Notes under the pieces: model-generated
The model's input: the letters and a program-made list of their open reading frames with translations, nothing else
Databases searched by the model: none
What the model was told of the DNA's origin: nothing
Program-made: the position numbers and the translations under genes
Part shown: positions 26,971 through 35,310 of the stretch, in pieces
Position numbering within the stretch: the stretch's first letter is position 1
How the letters are laid out: every line of letters starts with the position of its first letter
DNA from: UTCFX2 sp963788145
GTDB taxonomy: Bacteria; Chloroflexota; Anaerolineae; Anaerolineales; UBA4823
Reading direction: 5' to 3'
Assembly: GCA_963788145.1 (NCBI GenBank)
Contig: CAWBFQ010000002.1
Location: 248,001-312,000 of the forward strand
DNA: 64,000 nt

Positions 26971-27827
26971 TTGTTCCTCACAATTGCATCATTCAAGCTT
27001 CCTTGGCGATACCCCTGCAAATCAAGTGCAACATACATGAATCCGATCTCCTTCAGATGGGTAACGATCTCATCTGCCCGCTCCACCAGCGCCATCATCT
27101 GATCAGCGGTCACTTCAATGCGGGCTACATCGCCGTGATGCCGCACCCGCTGCTGACGAAAGCCTAATTGGAACAATATATCTTCCGCTGCTTCCACCTG
27201 TCTCAGCTTTTCCGGCGTTACCATCATCCCATAGGGAATCCGTGAAGATAAACATGCCGAAGCCGGTTTCTCCCAGATGGGCAAGCCTAACTGGCGCGCC
27301 AGACCCCGGATATCCGCTTTTCCCATCCCAGCCTCTTTCAATGGCGCTCGCACCCCAAACTCCTCGGCTGCCTTAGCTCCCGGACGATAATCTCCAATAT
27401 CATCCATGTTCTCACCCGTGCAAATCCAGAGCGCCTCAAACTCGCGCTTCACCTGCTCCAGTCGCTCGAATAATATCGACTTACAGAAGTAGCACCGCTG
27501 GGGAGTATTGGCTGCATAGCGCGCATCCTGCACCTCATCTGTCTGGATCACGTGCAATTGGACACCAAATTGCTCCGCCAAATCAACCGCCGCTGCGAGT
27601 TCCCGTCTTGGCAGCGAGGCCGAATCACCCGTCACCGCCAGCGCGGCTCTGCCCAACACCTGATTCGCGATCACTGCCAGTGTCATACTATCCACGCCAC
27701 CAGACATCGCCACTACTACCCGCCCCATCTTTTTTAATATTTTCCTCAACAGATCTACGCGCTGCTCCAAATCACCCTGATCATTCAACTCACCACTAAG
27801 AATTTCCAACGTTACCATCCAATTCAA
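26967..27827 (-). CDS. larE: LarE sacrificial sulfur transferase for the nickel-pincer cofactor
   Basis: A 286-residue LarE of the PP-loop ATPase family. It activates the carboxylate of the pyridinium nucleotide made by LarB and donates sulfur from its own cysteine. Seen: PP-loop SGGVDS (42-47), CYFCK (112-116), and KPASACLSSRIPYG with Cys192 at the place of the sulfur-donating cysteine of Lactiplantibacillus LarE. The CxxC at 112-115 could alternatively support an iron-sulfur-cluster type LarE. The start overlaps larB by 32 bases and the stop overlaps larC, so the three are translationally coupled. Confidence 0.92.
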   Translation of the reverse strand: MNWMVTLEILSGELNDQGDLEQRVDLLRKILKKMGRVVVAMSGGVDSMTLAVIANQVLGRAALAVTGDSASLPRRELAAAVDLAEQFGVQLHVIQTDEVQDARYAANTPQRCYFCKSILFERLEQVKREFEALWICTGENMDDIGDYRPGAKAAEEFGVRAPLKEAGMGKADIRGLARQLGLPIWEKPASACLSSRIPYGMMVTPEKLRQVEAAEDILFQLGFRQQRVRHHGDVARIEVTADQMMALVERADEIVTHLKEIGFMYVALDLQGYRQGSLNDAIVRNK

Positions 27828-28581
27828 TCCTCTCTGCCAGGCTATTGATCATGCTCGCCGCATAGCCTGCTCCAAACCCATTATCGATATTCACCACCGT
27901 CACACCTGCCGCGCAACTATTCAACATCCCCAACAACGCCGCAATTCCGCCAAAACTCGCCCCATATCCTACACTCGTCGGCACGGCGATCACCGGTCGC
28001 CGCACCAACCCCCCTACCACGCTGGGCAACGCCCCTTCCATTCCCGCAACAACAATCAACACCTGCGCCCGCTGAATGCGCTCAATCTCCGCAATAAGCC
28101 GATGCAGCCCGGCCACCCCCACATCATACAACCGCTCCACCCGGTTTCCCATCACCTCCGCCGTAACCGCTGCCTCTTCCGCCACTGGCTCGTCTGAAGT
28201 CCCCGCTGAAACCACCAAAATAGCCCCTCCTCTTGGTTGCGCCGGGTTCGGCCGGTACGCGATCACCCGCGCTGTCTCGTGATACACTGCCTCTGGCAGC
28301 GCTGCCTGCACTGCTTGATATACATCCACTGAAGCGCGCGTAGCCATTGCTGGTCCGCCGCTTTTTGCCAATCGCTTCATAATTTCCACCACCTGCTCCG
28401 TGCGCTTCCCCGGGCAAAATACCACCTCCGCAAACCCGCTCCGTATTGCCCGGTGCGTATCCACTCGGGCAAACCCCAGGTCATCAAACGGAAGCCTGCG
28501 AAGCACGTCCGTTGCATCCTTTATATCCAGACGCCCATCTTGTACAGCTCCCAGTAATTGTCTCAATTCTCTCTCATCCAT
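27796..28581 (-). CDS. larB: LarB, carboxylase/hydrolase of nicotinate adenine dinucleotide
   Basis: A 261-residue LarB, related to the PurE/AIR carboxylase family. It carboxylates and cleaves nicotinic acid adenine dinucleotide in the first step of nickel-pincer cofactor synthesis. The C-terminal half has the family signature (ILVVSAGTSDEPVAEEAA, VAGMEGALPSVVGGL, VIAVPTSVGYGASFGG, NIDNGFGAGYAA). It is the first gene of the larBEC operon; the 5' region faces the intergenic stretch 28582-29166. Confidence 0.93.
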   Translation of the reverse strand: MDERELRQLLGAVQDGRLDIKDATDVLRRLPFDDLGFARVDTHRAIRSGFAEVVFCPGKRTEQVVEIMKRLAKSGGPAMATRASVDVYQAVQAALPEAVYHETARVIAYRPNPAQPRGGAILVVSAGTSDEPVAEEAAVTAEVMGNRVERLYDVGVAGLHRLIAEIERIQRAQVLIVVAGMEGALPSVVGGLVRRPVIAVPTSVGYGASFGGIAALLGMLNSCAAGVTVVNIDNGFGAGYAASMINSLAERIELDGNVGNS

Positions 28582-29166
28582 TACTACTACCTGCCTTTCG
28601 GCCCGATTCTACCCCATACCATCTCTAATCCAGATGACATTCTTCACCCCAGTTTACTGACATTCTCGCGAAATCACTTTTGTATGCGTTCTATTAATAT
28701 TTAACAATTTTACCTGAATGTCGAACAAGAAGCGTCTCCAAGGTGCTCTCGTTAAAAATACTTAACTACTTTGTAAGGGCTAAAACCGCCTATTATTCCA
28801 GTTGATTAATATTTTATGATAAAATTTGCTCTACAGTAGGAAGAACAGTCCTACCTATATAACCGCATATCCGAATAGGGGATCATCGTTTTATAATATC
28901 AGCATGGAATTGGAATTTTCCGAACGAATAGCGATCTGTATTGTCACCGCTCGGAATGCGCGTTGGTCTCGAATAGGGAAGTACCAACCACCATGGCGCA
29001 TTCATTGATCAATGCAACTCAAATCATAGTCGCCGTTGCGATTGGTTTTTGGAAGGCGCTGACCGCCATTCGCAAGGAGGAGCCTATACTTCAAGCATAA
29101 TTTCCGTGGAATGTCGGAAGGGCGGAGCGTGCTCCCCTTTCAGACTGTGATTGTTCGGGCAAGCAT
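28582..29166. other. Intergenic region with a possible 35-codon ORF
   Basis: About 585 bases between larB and the membrane protein at 29167, AT-rich near larB. No recognised riboswitch, tRNA or hairpin terminator was found. A small plus-strand ORF at 28993-29100 would encode a 35-residue peptide with a hydrophobic middle (TQIIVAVAIGFWKALTAI), but its ribosome site is poor. I do not claim it as a gene. Confidence 0.3.
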
Positions 29167-29973
29167 TTATACCTCTGGCCCGCCCCCAAAACGGTTCAGG
29201 CTCCAAAAGGCCAGTAACACCGCTGCAAATAAAATGACAAAACCGGCTAACAAATATGGCCAGATCTTTCCCCTCTCGCTTACCGGGAAGGAACGTGTTG
29301 GGATGATGGTTAATTCCAGTCCCGCAGGCACAACCGGCGTCGGACTCATCCCCACTGTCGGCGTCGCGCTCGCGACAGTCGTCTCGCTCCCAAACAACAC
29401 ATCAGACAGTTCAGGTGTATCTGTGACCGGAAGGGGTGTCATAGTAAACGTTGGAGTGGCTGTGGGCGGCTCCGGGGTCTCGCTCGGCGGAGGCGGGGTT
29501 GGCGTATAGGGTGTCAGCGGCGCCAATGTCCAGGTCGGCAGATAGACCACCCCGCAATCGCTGCACTTCTCCAGCCCGACATAATTCTTAAATGTCGAAA
29601 TATATACATTCAAACAACCATAATATCGATCACAGATTTTCTCACCCCGCTCCAGCACCGCATCTCGAAATTGATAATACGGCACCAGATCACGCGGTTT
29701 TGTGTAAAAAATAAACGGTTTCTGGCTGCCGCATGGCTTCAGGCCGATCGTCTTATACCCCGTTTTCATGTCTTCCAAAAAAACCAGCTCTCCGCACAAG
29801 CGGGGGTTATTTCCCAGCTTTACAAATCCGGTTGCCGAGGGGAATGGCGTCTGAGTCCCCTGGGCATAAGCATGCTCCACCTGAACAGAAACCGCCCCAC
29901 AGAGCAGAGCGATCAGTACCAACAACAAAACAATCGAGGAAATTTTATTTAAACGACGATTAATAATACGCAT
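29167..29973 (-). CDS. Secreted or membrane-tethered protein with C-terminal anchor
   Basis: A 268-residue protein I do not recognise. It has an N-terminal signal sequence (SSIVLLLVLIALLCGAVSVQ, ending near AYAQG), a small cysteine-containing domain (about 45-145; CGELVF, KPCGSQKPFIFY, ICDRYYGCLNVY, CSDCG), a Pro/Thr-rich stalk and a C-terminal membrane helix (about 237-260, IWPYLLAGFVILFAAVLLAFW) with a short cytoplasmic tail. This is the topology of a wall- or membrane-anchored surface protein exposing a disulfide-stabilised domain. It is divergent from the polysaccharide cluster and separated from larB by a long gap, so it may be transcribed alone. Confidence 0.65.
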   Translation of the reverse strand: MRIINRRLNKISSIVLLLVLIALLCGAVSVQVEHAYAQGTQTPFPSATGFVKLGNNPRLCGELVFLEDMKTGYKTIGLKPCGSQKPFIFYTKPRDLVPYYQFRDAVLERGEKICDRYYGCLNVYISTFKNYVGLEKCSDCGVVYLPTWTLAPLTPYTPTPPPPSETPEPPTATPTFTMTPLPVTDTPELSDVLFGSETTVASATPTVGMSPTPVVPAGLELTIIPTRSFPVSERGKIWPYLLAGFVILFAAVLLAFWSLNRFGGGPEV

Positions 29974-30159
29974 AACGGTGAAAAACGCACCCCGGCGGAT
30001 TTTTTCTTAAGTTTAGCACAAAACACCAGAATATTATCCAACTCGGCGCAAATTTCACCCCTATCATCGCCAGCTTGTAGATCCATCCGAAATCAGTTTC
30101 AGCGATCATTCTAAAACTCCATAATGAAAACCTGTTTATAGCTTTCCCAGGGGGCTCTC

Positions 30160-31980
30160 ATGTCCGAAACCACATCCCATCCAACCAACCCCAACCCTTT
30201 TGACTTGTCTCGTCTTCCTATCCTCCCTTCCGACTTTTTCAAACGTCTGATTGACCTGCTTGCCAGCGCCTTCGGCCTGCTCCTGCTCTCACCTTTCCTG
30301 ATCGGGATTGCCCTGCGCATCCATCGCGATTCCCCCGGTCCGATCTTTTACAGATCTCCCCGTCTGGGAAAGGGTGGGCGTATCTTCGGTATGCTCAAAT
30401 TTCGCACCATGTATGAGCGTCCTGAAAGCTACAACGGCCCGCGCGTCACTGCCCAAGATGATGATCGCATTACCCCATATGGACATTGGCTGCGCGAAAC
30501 CAAATTAAATGAGCTTCCCCAGCTCTGGAACGTTCTCAAAGGCGATATGAGCCTGGTTGGCCCGCGCCCCGAAGATCCCTCTATCGCCGCCGCCTGGCCC
30601 GAAAGTCTGCGCCGCGAGCTGCTCACAGTACGCCCCGGCATTACAAGCCCGGCCTCCGTCCTCTATCGCGATGAAGAGACCCGCCTCAACCAGGACCATC
30701 TGATGGAGACCTACCTGAGCGATATCCTCCCAGACAAGCTTCGCCTCGATCAGCTGTACGTTCGTCACCGTTCCCTCTTTGGCGATCTGGATGTCATTTT
30801 CTACACTTTGCTCACCTTGCTCCCTAAAGCCCAGAAAATCACCCCGCCCGAAGGCCGTCTCTACATTGGCCCTTTGCGCACACTTACTCGCCAGCACCTG
30901 AATTGGTTCACCATCGACACCCTGACCACCCTGTTCGCCATCGGTTTAACCGGTTTTGCCTACCGCGTCCAGGGTCCGCTCGACATCGGTTGGCCGCGCG
31001 CCATCCTATTTGCTCTTGCTTTCGCCCTGCTATTCAGCCTGGTCGGTACGATCTTCGGCGTCCACCGAATTGAATGGTCACGTGCCGCCGCTGGCGATGC
31101 TTTTGATCTGCTCCCCGGAGCGATCCTTGCCACTCTGCTCGCCCTGCTTACAAACCACCTGATCCACACCACATATGGGAGCAACACCGCTGCGTCCCTG
31201 ACACCGTCTATCTTCCACGCATTCTACTGGAGTTCCGAGCCATTGCTGCCACCCGCGATGCTCGTTACCGCATCGGCTATTTCCTGCCTTGGTTTCGTCA
31301 TCGTCCGCTATCGCACCCGTTTACTCACCGGTCTGGCTACCCGCTGGATCAACCGCCGCGGCCTGCGCGCGGCTGCCGGCGAGCCAGCCCTCCTGGTCGG
31401 AGGAGGCCGTAGCAGCGAATTCGCCGCCTGGCTCCTCGCCCACACGTTTCAAACCGGTCTCATCCGCCCGGTTGGCCTGGTCGATGACGATGTCTTTAAA
31501 CAACATACCCGCATCTATGGCCTTGAAGTCCTTGGCCGCAGTGAAGATATCCCTGCCATCGTCGCCAAAAACGATGTTGGCGTCATCATTTTCGCCATAC
31601 ACAATATCGCCGCCCTCGAGCGCCAGCGCGTCCTCGATATCTGCGCATCCACCCCTGCCCGCCTGTACGTTTTCCCAGACATCCAGGCTACCCTCAGCCA
31701 GATCACCCACCGCGAGCTTGCCCCCCACCCACACGACAGCGACGGTCGCCTGCCCTGCCACATCTGTCTCACTAAAACCTCACCTATCGCCGTCGACGAA
31801 TGGTTGCAGCAGCTAGAAACCCTCGCCCAACAGTCTGACCCAGCCGCCCTTATCGATGAAATTACTGCTCTGCGAACCCGCTTGAGCCCCGACGTCGCCA
31901 ACCAATTGCGCGCCAATCATTCTATCTCCCAGGCAATCATCCGAGAATCTCCTGAGAGCGTAAACCATCTAGATGATTGA
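30160..31980 (+). CDS. Sugar-phosphate transferase with domain order reversed (catalytic domain first)
   Basis: A 606-residue protein. The N-terminal 210 residues form a bacterial sugar transferase (WbaP/PglC type) that starts glycan assembly by moving a sugar phosphate to undecaprenyl phosphate: membrane hairpin (FFKRLIDLLASAFGLLLLSPFLIGIAL), GPIFYRSPRLGKGG, MLKFRTM, KLNELPQLWNVLKGDMSLVGPRPE. About 245-400 follow several membrane helices, and about 410-530 a Rossmann-type nucleotide-binding domain (LLVGGGRSS...GLVDDD). In WbaP/PssY-type enzymes the helices and Rossmann domain come first and the transferase last; here the order is swapped. First gene of the plus-strand polysaccharide cluster. 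Confidence 0.85.
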   Translation: MSETTSHPTNPNPFDLSRLPILPSDFFKRLIDLLASAFGLLLLSPFLIGIALRIHRDSPGPIFYRSPRLGKGGRIFGMLKFRTMYERPESYNGPRVTAQDDDRITPYGHWLRETKLNELPQLWNVLKGDMSLVGPRPEDPSIAAAWPESLRRELLTVRPGITSPASVLYRDEETRLNQDHLMETYLSDILPDKLRLDQLYVRHRSLFGDLDVIFYTLLTLLPKAQKITPPEGRLYIGPLRTLTRQHLNWFTIDTLTTLFAIGLTGFAYRVQGPLDIGWPRAILFALAFALLFSLVGTIFGVHRIEWSRAAAGDAFDLLPGAILATLLALLTNHLIHTTYGSNTAASLTPSIFHAFYWSSEPLLPPAMLVTASAISCLGFVIVRYRTRLLTGLATRWINRRGLRAAAGEPALLVGGGRSSEFAAWLLAHTFQTGLIRPVGLVDDDVFKQHTRIYGLEVLGRSEDIPAIVAKNDVGVIIFAIHNIAALERQRVLDICASTPARLYVFPDIQATLSQITHRELAPHPHDSDGRLPCHICLTKTSPIAVDEWLQQLETLAQQSDPAALIDEITALRTRLSPDVANQLRANHSISQAIIRESPESVNHLDD

Positions 31981-32112
31981 ACCCGGCGCTCTATCTGCTC
32001 TCTGTTTGCAGCACTATTAGCCAACCGCCAGTCGCCTGCGAACTTCCCGCTTCAACCTTGCATCAGCTTAGTACTAAAACTCTTCTTTTTGCTCTCTTTG
32101 TCAGTGGTAAAC

Positions 32113-32140
32113 TTGATAAAGTCCAATTGTTTCATATCAT
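32113..32140 (+). promoter_or_regulatory. Possible sigma-70-type promoter upstream of the dehydratase gene
   Basis: TTGATA, 16 bases, then TATCAT, close to the -35/-10 consensus, 17 bases before the proposed TTG start of the dehydratase. A transcript from here would have almost no leader, which would fit the absence of a ribosome site. No experimental support. Confidence 0.35.
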
Positions 32141-32156
32141 CCATGGCTAAAATCTG

Positions 32157-33185
32157 TTGACTGTAATCCGTAATAATCCATCATTGACAAACTCCATTTT
32201 CTGGAAAGATCGCCCTGTCCTGGTCACCGGCGCAGGCGGCTTTATTGCCAGCCATCTGGTCGAGAGCTTGGTCGTCGCAGGCAGCCGGGTGCGCGCCTTT
32301 ATCCGCTACAATTCCCGCAATGACCCGGGGCTTTTACGCCTTCTCCCTGCCGAGATGCTTGCCCAAATTGAGATCATCCCAGGCGACCTGCGCGATCTCG
32401 AAGCCATCCGATCCGCCATGCAAGACGTCACCCACGTCTTCCACCTGGCTGCCTTGATCGCCATCCCCTATTCCTATCGACATCCCGCCGAAGTCGTTGA
32501 AACCAACGTGATCGGCACATTGAACGTATTGCTGGCGGGACGCGACCTGCACGTCCAGCGCATCGTTCATACATCCACCAGCGAAGTCTACGGCACCGCC
32601 CTATGCGTTCCGATCGATGAAAATCACCCCTTGCAGGGCCAATCCCCCTACTCCGCTAGCAAAATTGGCGCCGATAAGATCGCCGAGAGCTTCTACCGCT
32701 CCTTTGATCTGCCCGTCGTCACCTTGCGGCCTTTCAATACCTACGGCCCGCGCCAATCTGCCCGCGCTGTGATCCCCACCATCATCACCCAGGCTCTCAC
32801 CCAATCTACCCTACACCTGGGCAACCTGGACGCCCGCCGGGACCTCACCTTCGTCACAGACACTGTCTCAGGCTTTCTCCGCGCTGCCGAAGTTGGGGGC
32901 ATCGAAGGTCAGACCTTCAACCTTGGCTTTGGCGCTGAAGTGACCATCCGTGAACTGGCCGAACAAATCATTCGCATCCTTGACCGCCCGATTCACATTC
33001 AGATTGACCCACAGCGCCTACGCCCTGAAAAGAGCGAAGTACAGCGCCTGCTCTCCGACAATCGCTTGGCCAGGCAGCGCCTTGGCTGGACCCCGCAGAT
33101 CCCACTCGATGAAGGCTTGCTCCGCACCATCCGCTGGATCGAAGCCCATATCGATCAATACCCTACTACAGGTTATCAGGTCTGA
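32157..33185 (+). CDS. NAD-dependent 4,6-dehydratase/epimerase (LegB-like SDR)
   Basis: A 342-residue extended short-chain dehydrogenase acting on a nucleotide sugar. Seen: NAD-binding VTGAGGFIASHL, then HLAALIAIPYSY, STSEVYGTA and YSASKIGADK (Tyr-x3-Lys), and RPFNTYGPRQSARAVIPTII. The AALIAIPYSYRHP and YGPRQSARAVIPT motifs closely match LegB-type sugar-nucleotide 4,6-dehydratases used for legionaminic acid and related 4-amino sugars. Start codon TTG at 32157, or TTG at 32184 which fits the family N-terminus better; neither has a clear ribosome site. With the aminotransferase at 35307 it could make a 4-amino-4,6-dideoxy sugar. The 176 bases upstream hold no gene. Confidence 0.82.
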   Translation: MTVIRNNPSLTNSIFWKDRPVLVTGAGGFIASHLVESLVVAGSRVRAFIRYNSRNDPGLLRLLPAEMLAQIEIIPGDLRDLEAIRSAMQDVTHVFHLAALIAIPYSYRHPAEVVETNVIGTLNVLLAGRDLHVQRIVHTSTSEVYGTALCVPIDENHPLQGQSPYSASKIGADKIAESFYRSFDLPVVTLRPFNTYGPRQSARAVIPTIITQALTQSTLHLGNLDARRDLTFVTDTVSGFLRAAEVGGIEGQTFNLGFGAEVTIRELAEQIIRILDRPIHIQIDPQRLRPEKSEVQRLLSDNRLARQRLGWTPQIPLDEGLLRTIRWIEAHIDQYPTTGYQV

Positions 33186-33187
33186 CC

Positions 33188-34591
33188 ATGCTCATTCGGC
33201 AATCATCCCTGCGCTACATATTCCTCACGACCCTAATTCTGCTGTCTATTGGCGCGCTTGCACTTGATTATTCCCCCCAAGACGAATATATCATCCATCT
33301 CCCGGTGATCTTCCGCCCACGCGAACCTTCTATCTTTGGCGTTGAGATGATTAGCATCAGCACCTTCTACCTTCAGCAAGCCAGTGATGCCGGCGTCTAT
33401 TTGATCCGCCAACCCTTCTTTGACTGGGATCAAATCGAACCGATCCAAGGTGAATATCACTGGGAAACCATTGACGACGCCATCATTCTCCAAATTCAGA
33501 ACCAGGGCTTTGTCCCCATGGCCATCATCAAATTCTCCCCTGCCTGGGCTCGGCTCTACCCTGATATCAAATGCGGTCCAATCGCCCAGACCGCCTTCCC
33601 GGCTTTTGCTGAATTTCTGCGCCAGCTCGTCCTGCGCTATAGCAGCGGTCCGTACAATATCCACTATTGGGAGATCGGTAACGAGCCAGATGTCGACCCT
33701 GCCCTCGTCCAGTCTGACAGTATGTTCGGCTGCTGGGGAGACAGCCGTGACCGTTACTACGGTGGCGGCTATTATGCCGAGATGCTCAAGGTAGCCTACC
33801 CGGCCATCAAAGCTGCTGACCCTGCCTCAAAGGTCCTGATTGGCGGCCTCCTGCTCGACTGCGACCCCGACCACCCGCCGGCGGGTATGAATTGCACGCC
33901 TGCTCGCTTTTTTGAGGGAATTCTCCGCAACCAGGGTGCAGCTTACTTCGATATCGTTCCCTACCATGCTTACGTCCGTGGGTATTACGACAGTTCCGTT
34001 TCTAGCTATCGCGTTGAGGATGAAAACCGGGTTAGTTGGATCTATCGCGGCGGCCAGGTGATCGGAAAGCTCAGCTTCTTGCAGAGCGTGATGAGCAGCT
34101 TTGGCGTGAGCAAACCGATCTTGCTCAACGAAGCCGGCCTCTACTGCCAGGAACCCGATTGCACCACTCCATCCACCGCCTTCCTTGACATTCAGGCTGA
34201 TTTCGTCGTCACATCCTATGCTCGCGCCTGGGGCAACGGACTGCTCGGCTCGATCTGGTATTCCTTAGACGGACCTGGCTGGCGACAAACAGGCCTGTTG
34301 GATCATGGCGTCGCCAAACCCAGCTACCTGGCTCTCCAGGTTATGACCGAGAAACTGCGCGGAGCCTGGGTTAGCGCCGCCATCACCCAATATGCCGGCG
34401 TGCGCGGCTATGAATTCCGCCGTGGGACTCAGCGAATCTGGCTGCTCTGGTCACCCAATTCGGTCAATCCCCAAACCATCCCCATTCCGACCGGCCTGAA
34501 CAAAATGTACGATAAATACGGCCTCGAAATCACCCCGCTCCCCAACCCAATCACCATCCAACATCCGGTGTATTTGGAGTTTGAGCCATGA
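33188..34591 (+). CDS. Secreted clan-A glycoside hydrolase-like protein
   Basis: A 467-residue protein with an N-terminal membrane/signal segment (YIFLTTLILLSIGALAL) and a TIM-barrel glycosidase fold. EIGNEPD (Glu166) and LLNEAGL (Glu315) stand where clan GH-A enzymes (for example GH39 or GH5 types) have the acid/base and nucleophile. It begins 2 bases after the dehydratase stop and overlaps the nucleotidyltransferase by ATGA, so it belongs firmly to the polysaccharide operon. A hydrolase in such an operon may trim or release the polymer it helps make. The exact GH family cannot be fixed by eye. Confidence 0.72.
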   Translation: MLIRQSSLRYIFLTTLILLSIGALALDYSPQDEYIIHLPVIFRPREPSIFGVEMISISTFYLQQASDAGVYLIRQPFFDWDQIEPIQGEYHWETIDDAIILQIQNQGFVPMAIIKFSPAWARLYPDIKCGPIAQTAFPAFAEFLRQLVLRYSSGPYNIHYWEIGNEPDVDPALVQSDSMFGCWGDSRDRYYGGGYYAEMLKVAYPAIKAADPASKVLIGGLLLDCDPDHPPAGMNCTPARFFEGILRNQGAAYFDIVPYHAYVRGYYDSSVSSYRVEDENRVSWIYRGGQVIGKLSFLQSVMSSFGVSKPILLNEAGLYCQEPDCTTPSTAFLDIQADFVVTSYARAWGNGLLGSIWYSLDGPGWRQTGLLDHGVAKPSYLALQVMTEKLRGAWVSAAITQYAGVRGYEFRRGTQRIWLLWSPNSVNPQTIPIPTGLNKMYDKYGLEITPLPNPITIQHPVYLEFEP

Positions 34592-35310
34592 AAGCCGTCA
34601 TATTAGCCGGAGGAAAAGGGACTCGTCTCAGGCCTTATACCCAAATTCTCCCAAAACCATTAATGCCAATCGGGGATATGCCCATCCTGGAGATTCTGCT
34701 CCGCCAGATGCGTAATGCCGGAGTGGACGAGGCTATCCTGACCGTCGGCTATCTTGGCGAGTTGCTCCGGGCTTTCTTCCAGGACGGCGAGCGTCTTGGA
34801 ATGCATATTGATTATAGCTTCGAACAGCGCCCATTAGGCACAGCCGGCCCACTCTCGCTGATCGTTGATCGCCTCTCAGATACTTTCCTGGTAAGCAATG
34901 GCGATGTCTTGACCACCCTCGACATCGCTGAATTGGTGCACGCCCATCGGCAATCTGGAGCGGCAGCAACCATCGCTTCCCATGCCCGCAGCGTCAAGAT
35001 TGACCTGGGCGTCCTCCAATTCGATGGAGCCGATACTCTTACCGGCTATATTGAAAAACCACAATATAGTTTCTTTGTCAGCATGGGTATCTATGTTTTC
35101 GAGCCACGCGTCCTCAATTACATCCCTTTCAACGCTTACCTCGACTTCCCGGACCTGATCCTGAAACTGATCGCGGAGGGAGAACAAGTCTGTGGGTATC
35201 GCTTCGGCGGCTATTGGCAGGACTTGGGTCGTCCGGATGATTACGAACAGGCCATCCAGGATTTTGAAAACCTGCGCCCGTCCATCCTTGGGCAGGAACA
35301 AACCCCATGA
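34588..35310 (+). CDS. Sugar-1-phosphate nucleotidyltransferase
   Basis: A 240-residue enzyme of the GlmU/RmlA/mannose-1-phosphate guanylyltransferase fold that activates a sugar-1-phosphate to an NDP-sugar. Seen: the nucleotide motif LAGGKGTRLRPYT, KPLMPIGDMPILE, NGDVLT with a metal-binding Asp, and the late GYWQDLGRPDDY. It lacks the C-terminal hexapeptide domain and is short, typical of pathway-dedicated activators in surface-glycan loci. It overlaps both neighbours by ATGA, so it is coupled to the glycosidase upstream and the aminotransferase downstream. The sugar substrate is not readable from sequence. Confidence 0.85.
   Translation: MKAVILAGGKGTRLRPYTQILPKPLMPIGDMPILEILLRQMRNAGVDEAILTVGYLGELLRAFFQDGERLGMHIDYSFEQRPLGTAGPLSLIVDRLSDTFLVSNGDVLTTLDIAELVHAHRQSGAAATIASHARSVKIDLGVLQFDGADTLTGYIEKPQYSFFVSMGIYVFEPRVLNYIPFNAYLDFPDLILKLIAEGEQVCGYRFGGYWQDLGRPDDYEQAIQDFENLRPSILGQEQTP

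Noticed and set aside
28582..29166. A riboswitch or structured RNA upstream of larB or 29167
   Set aside because: I could not match any known aptamer core or a strong hairpin with T run; a covariance-model search would decide.
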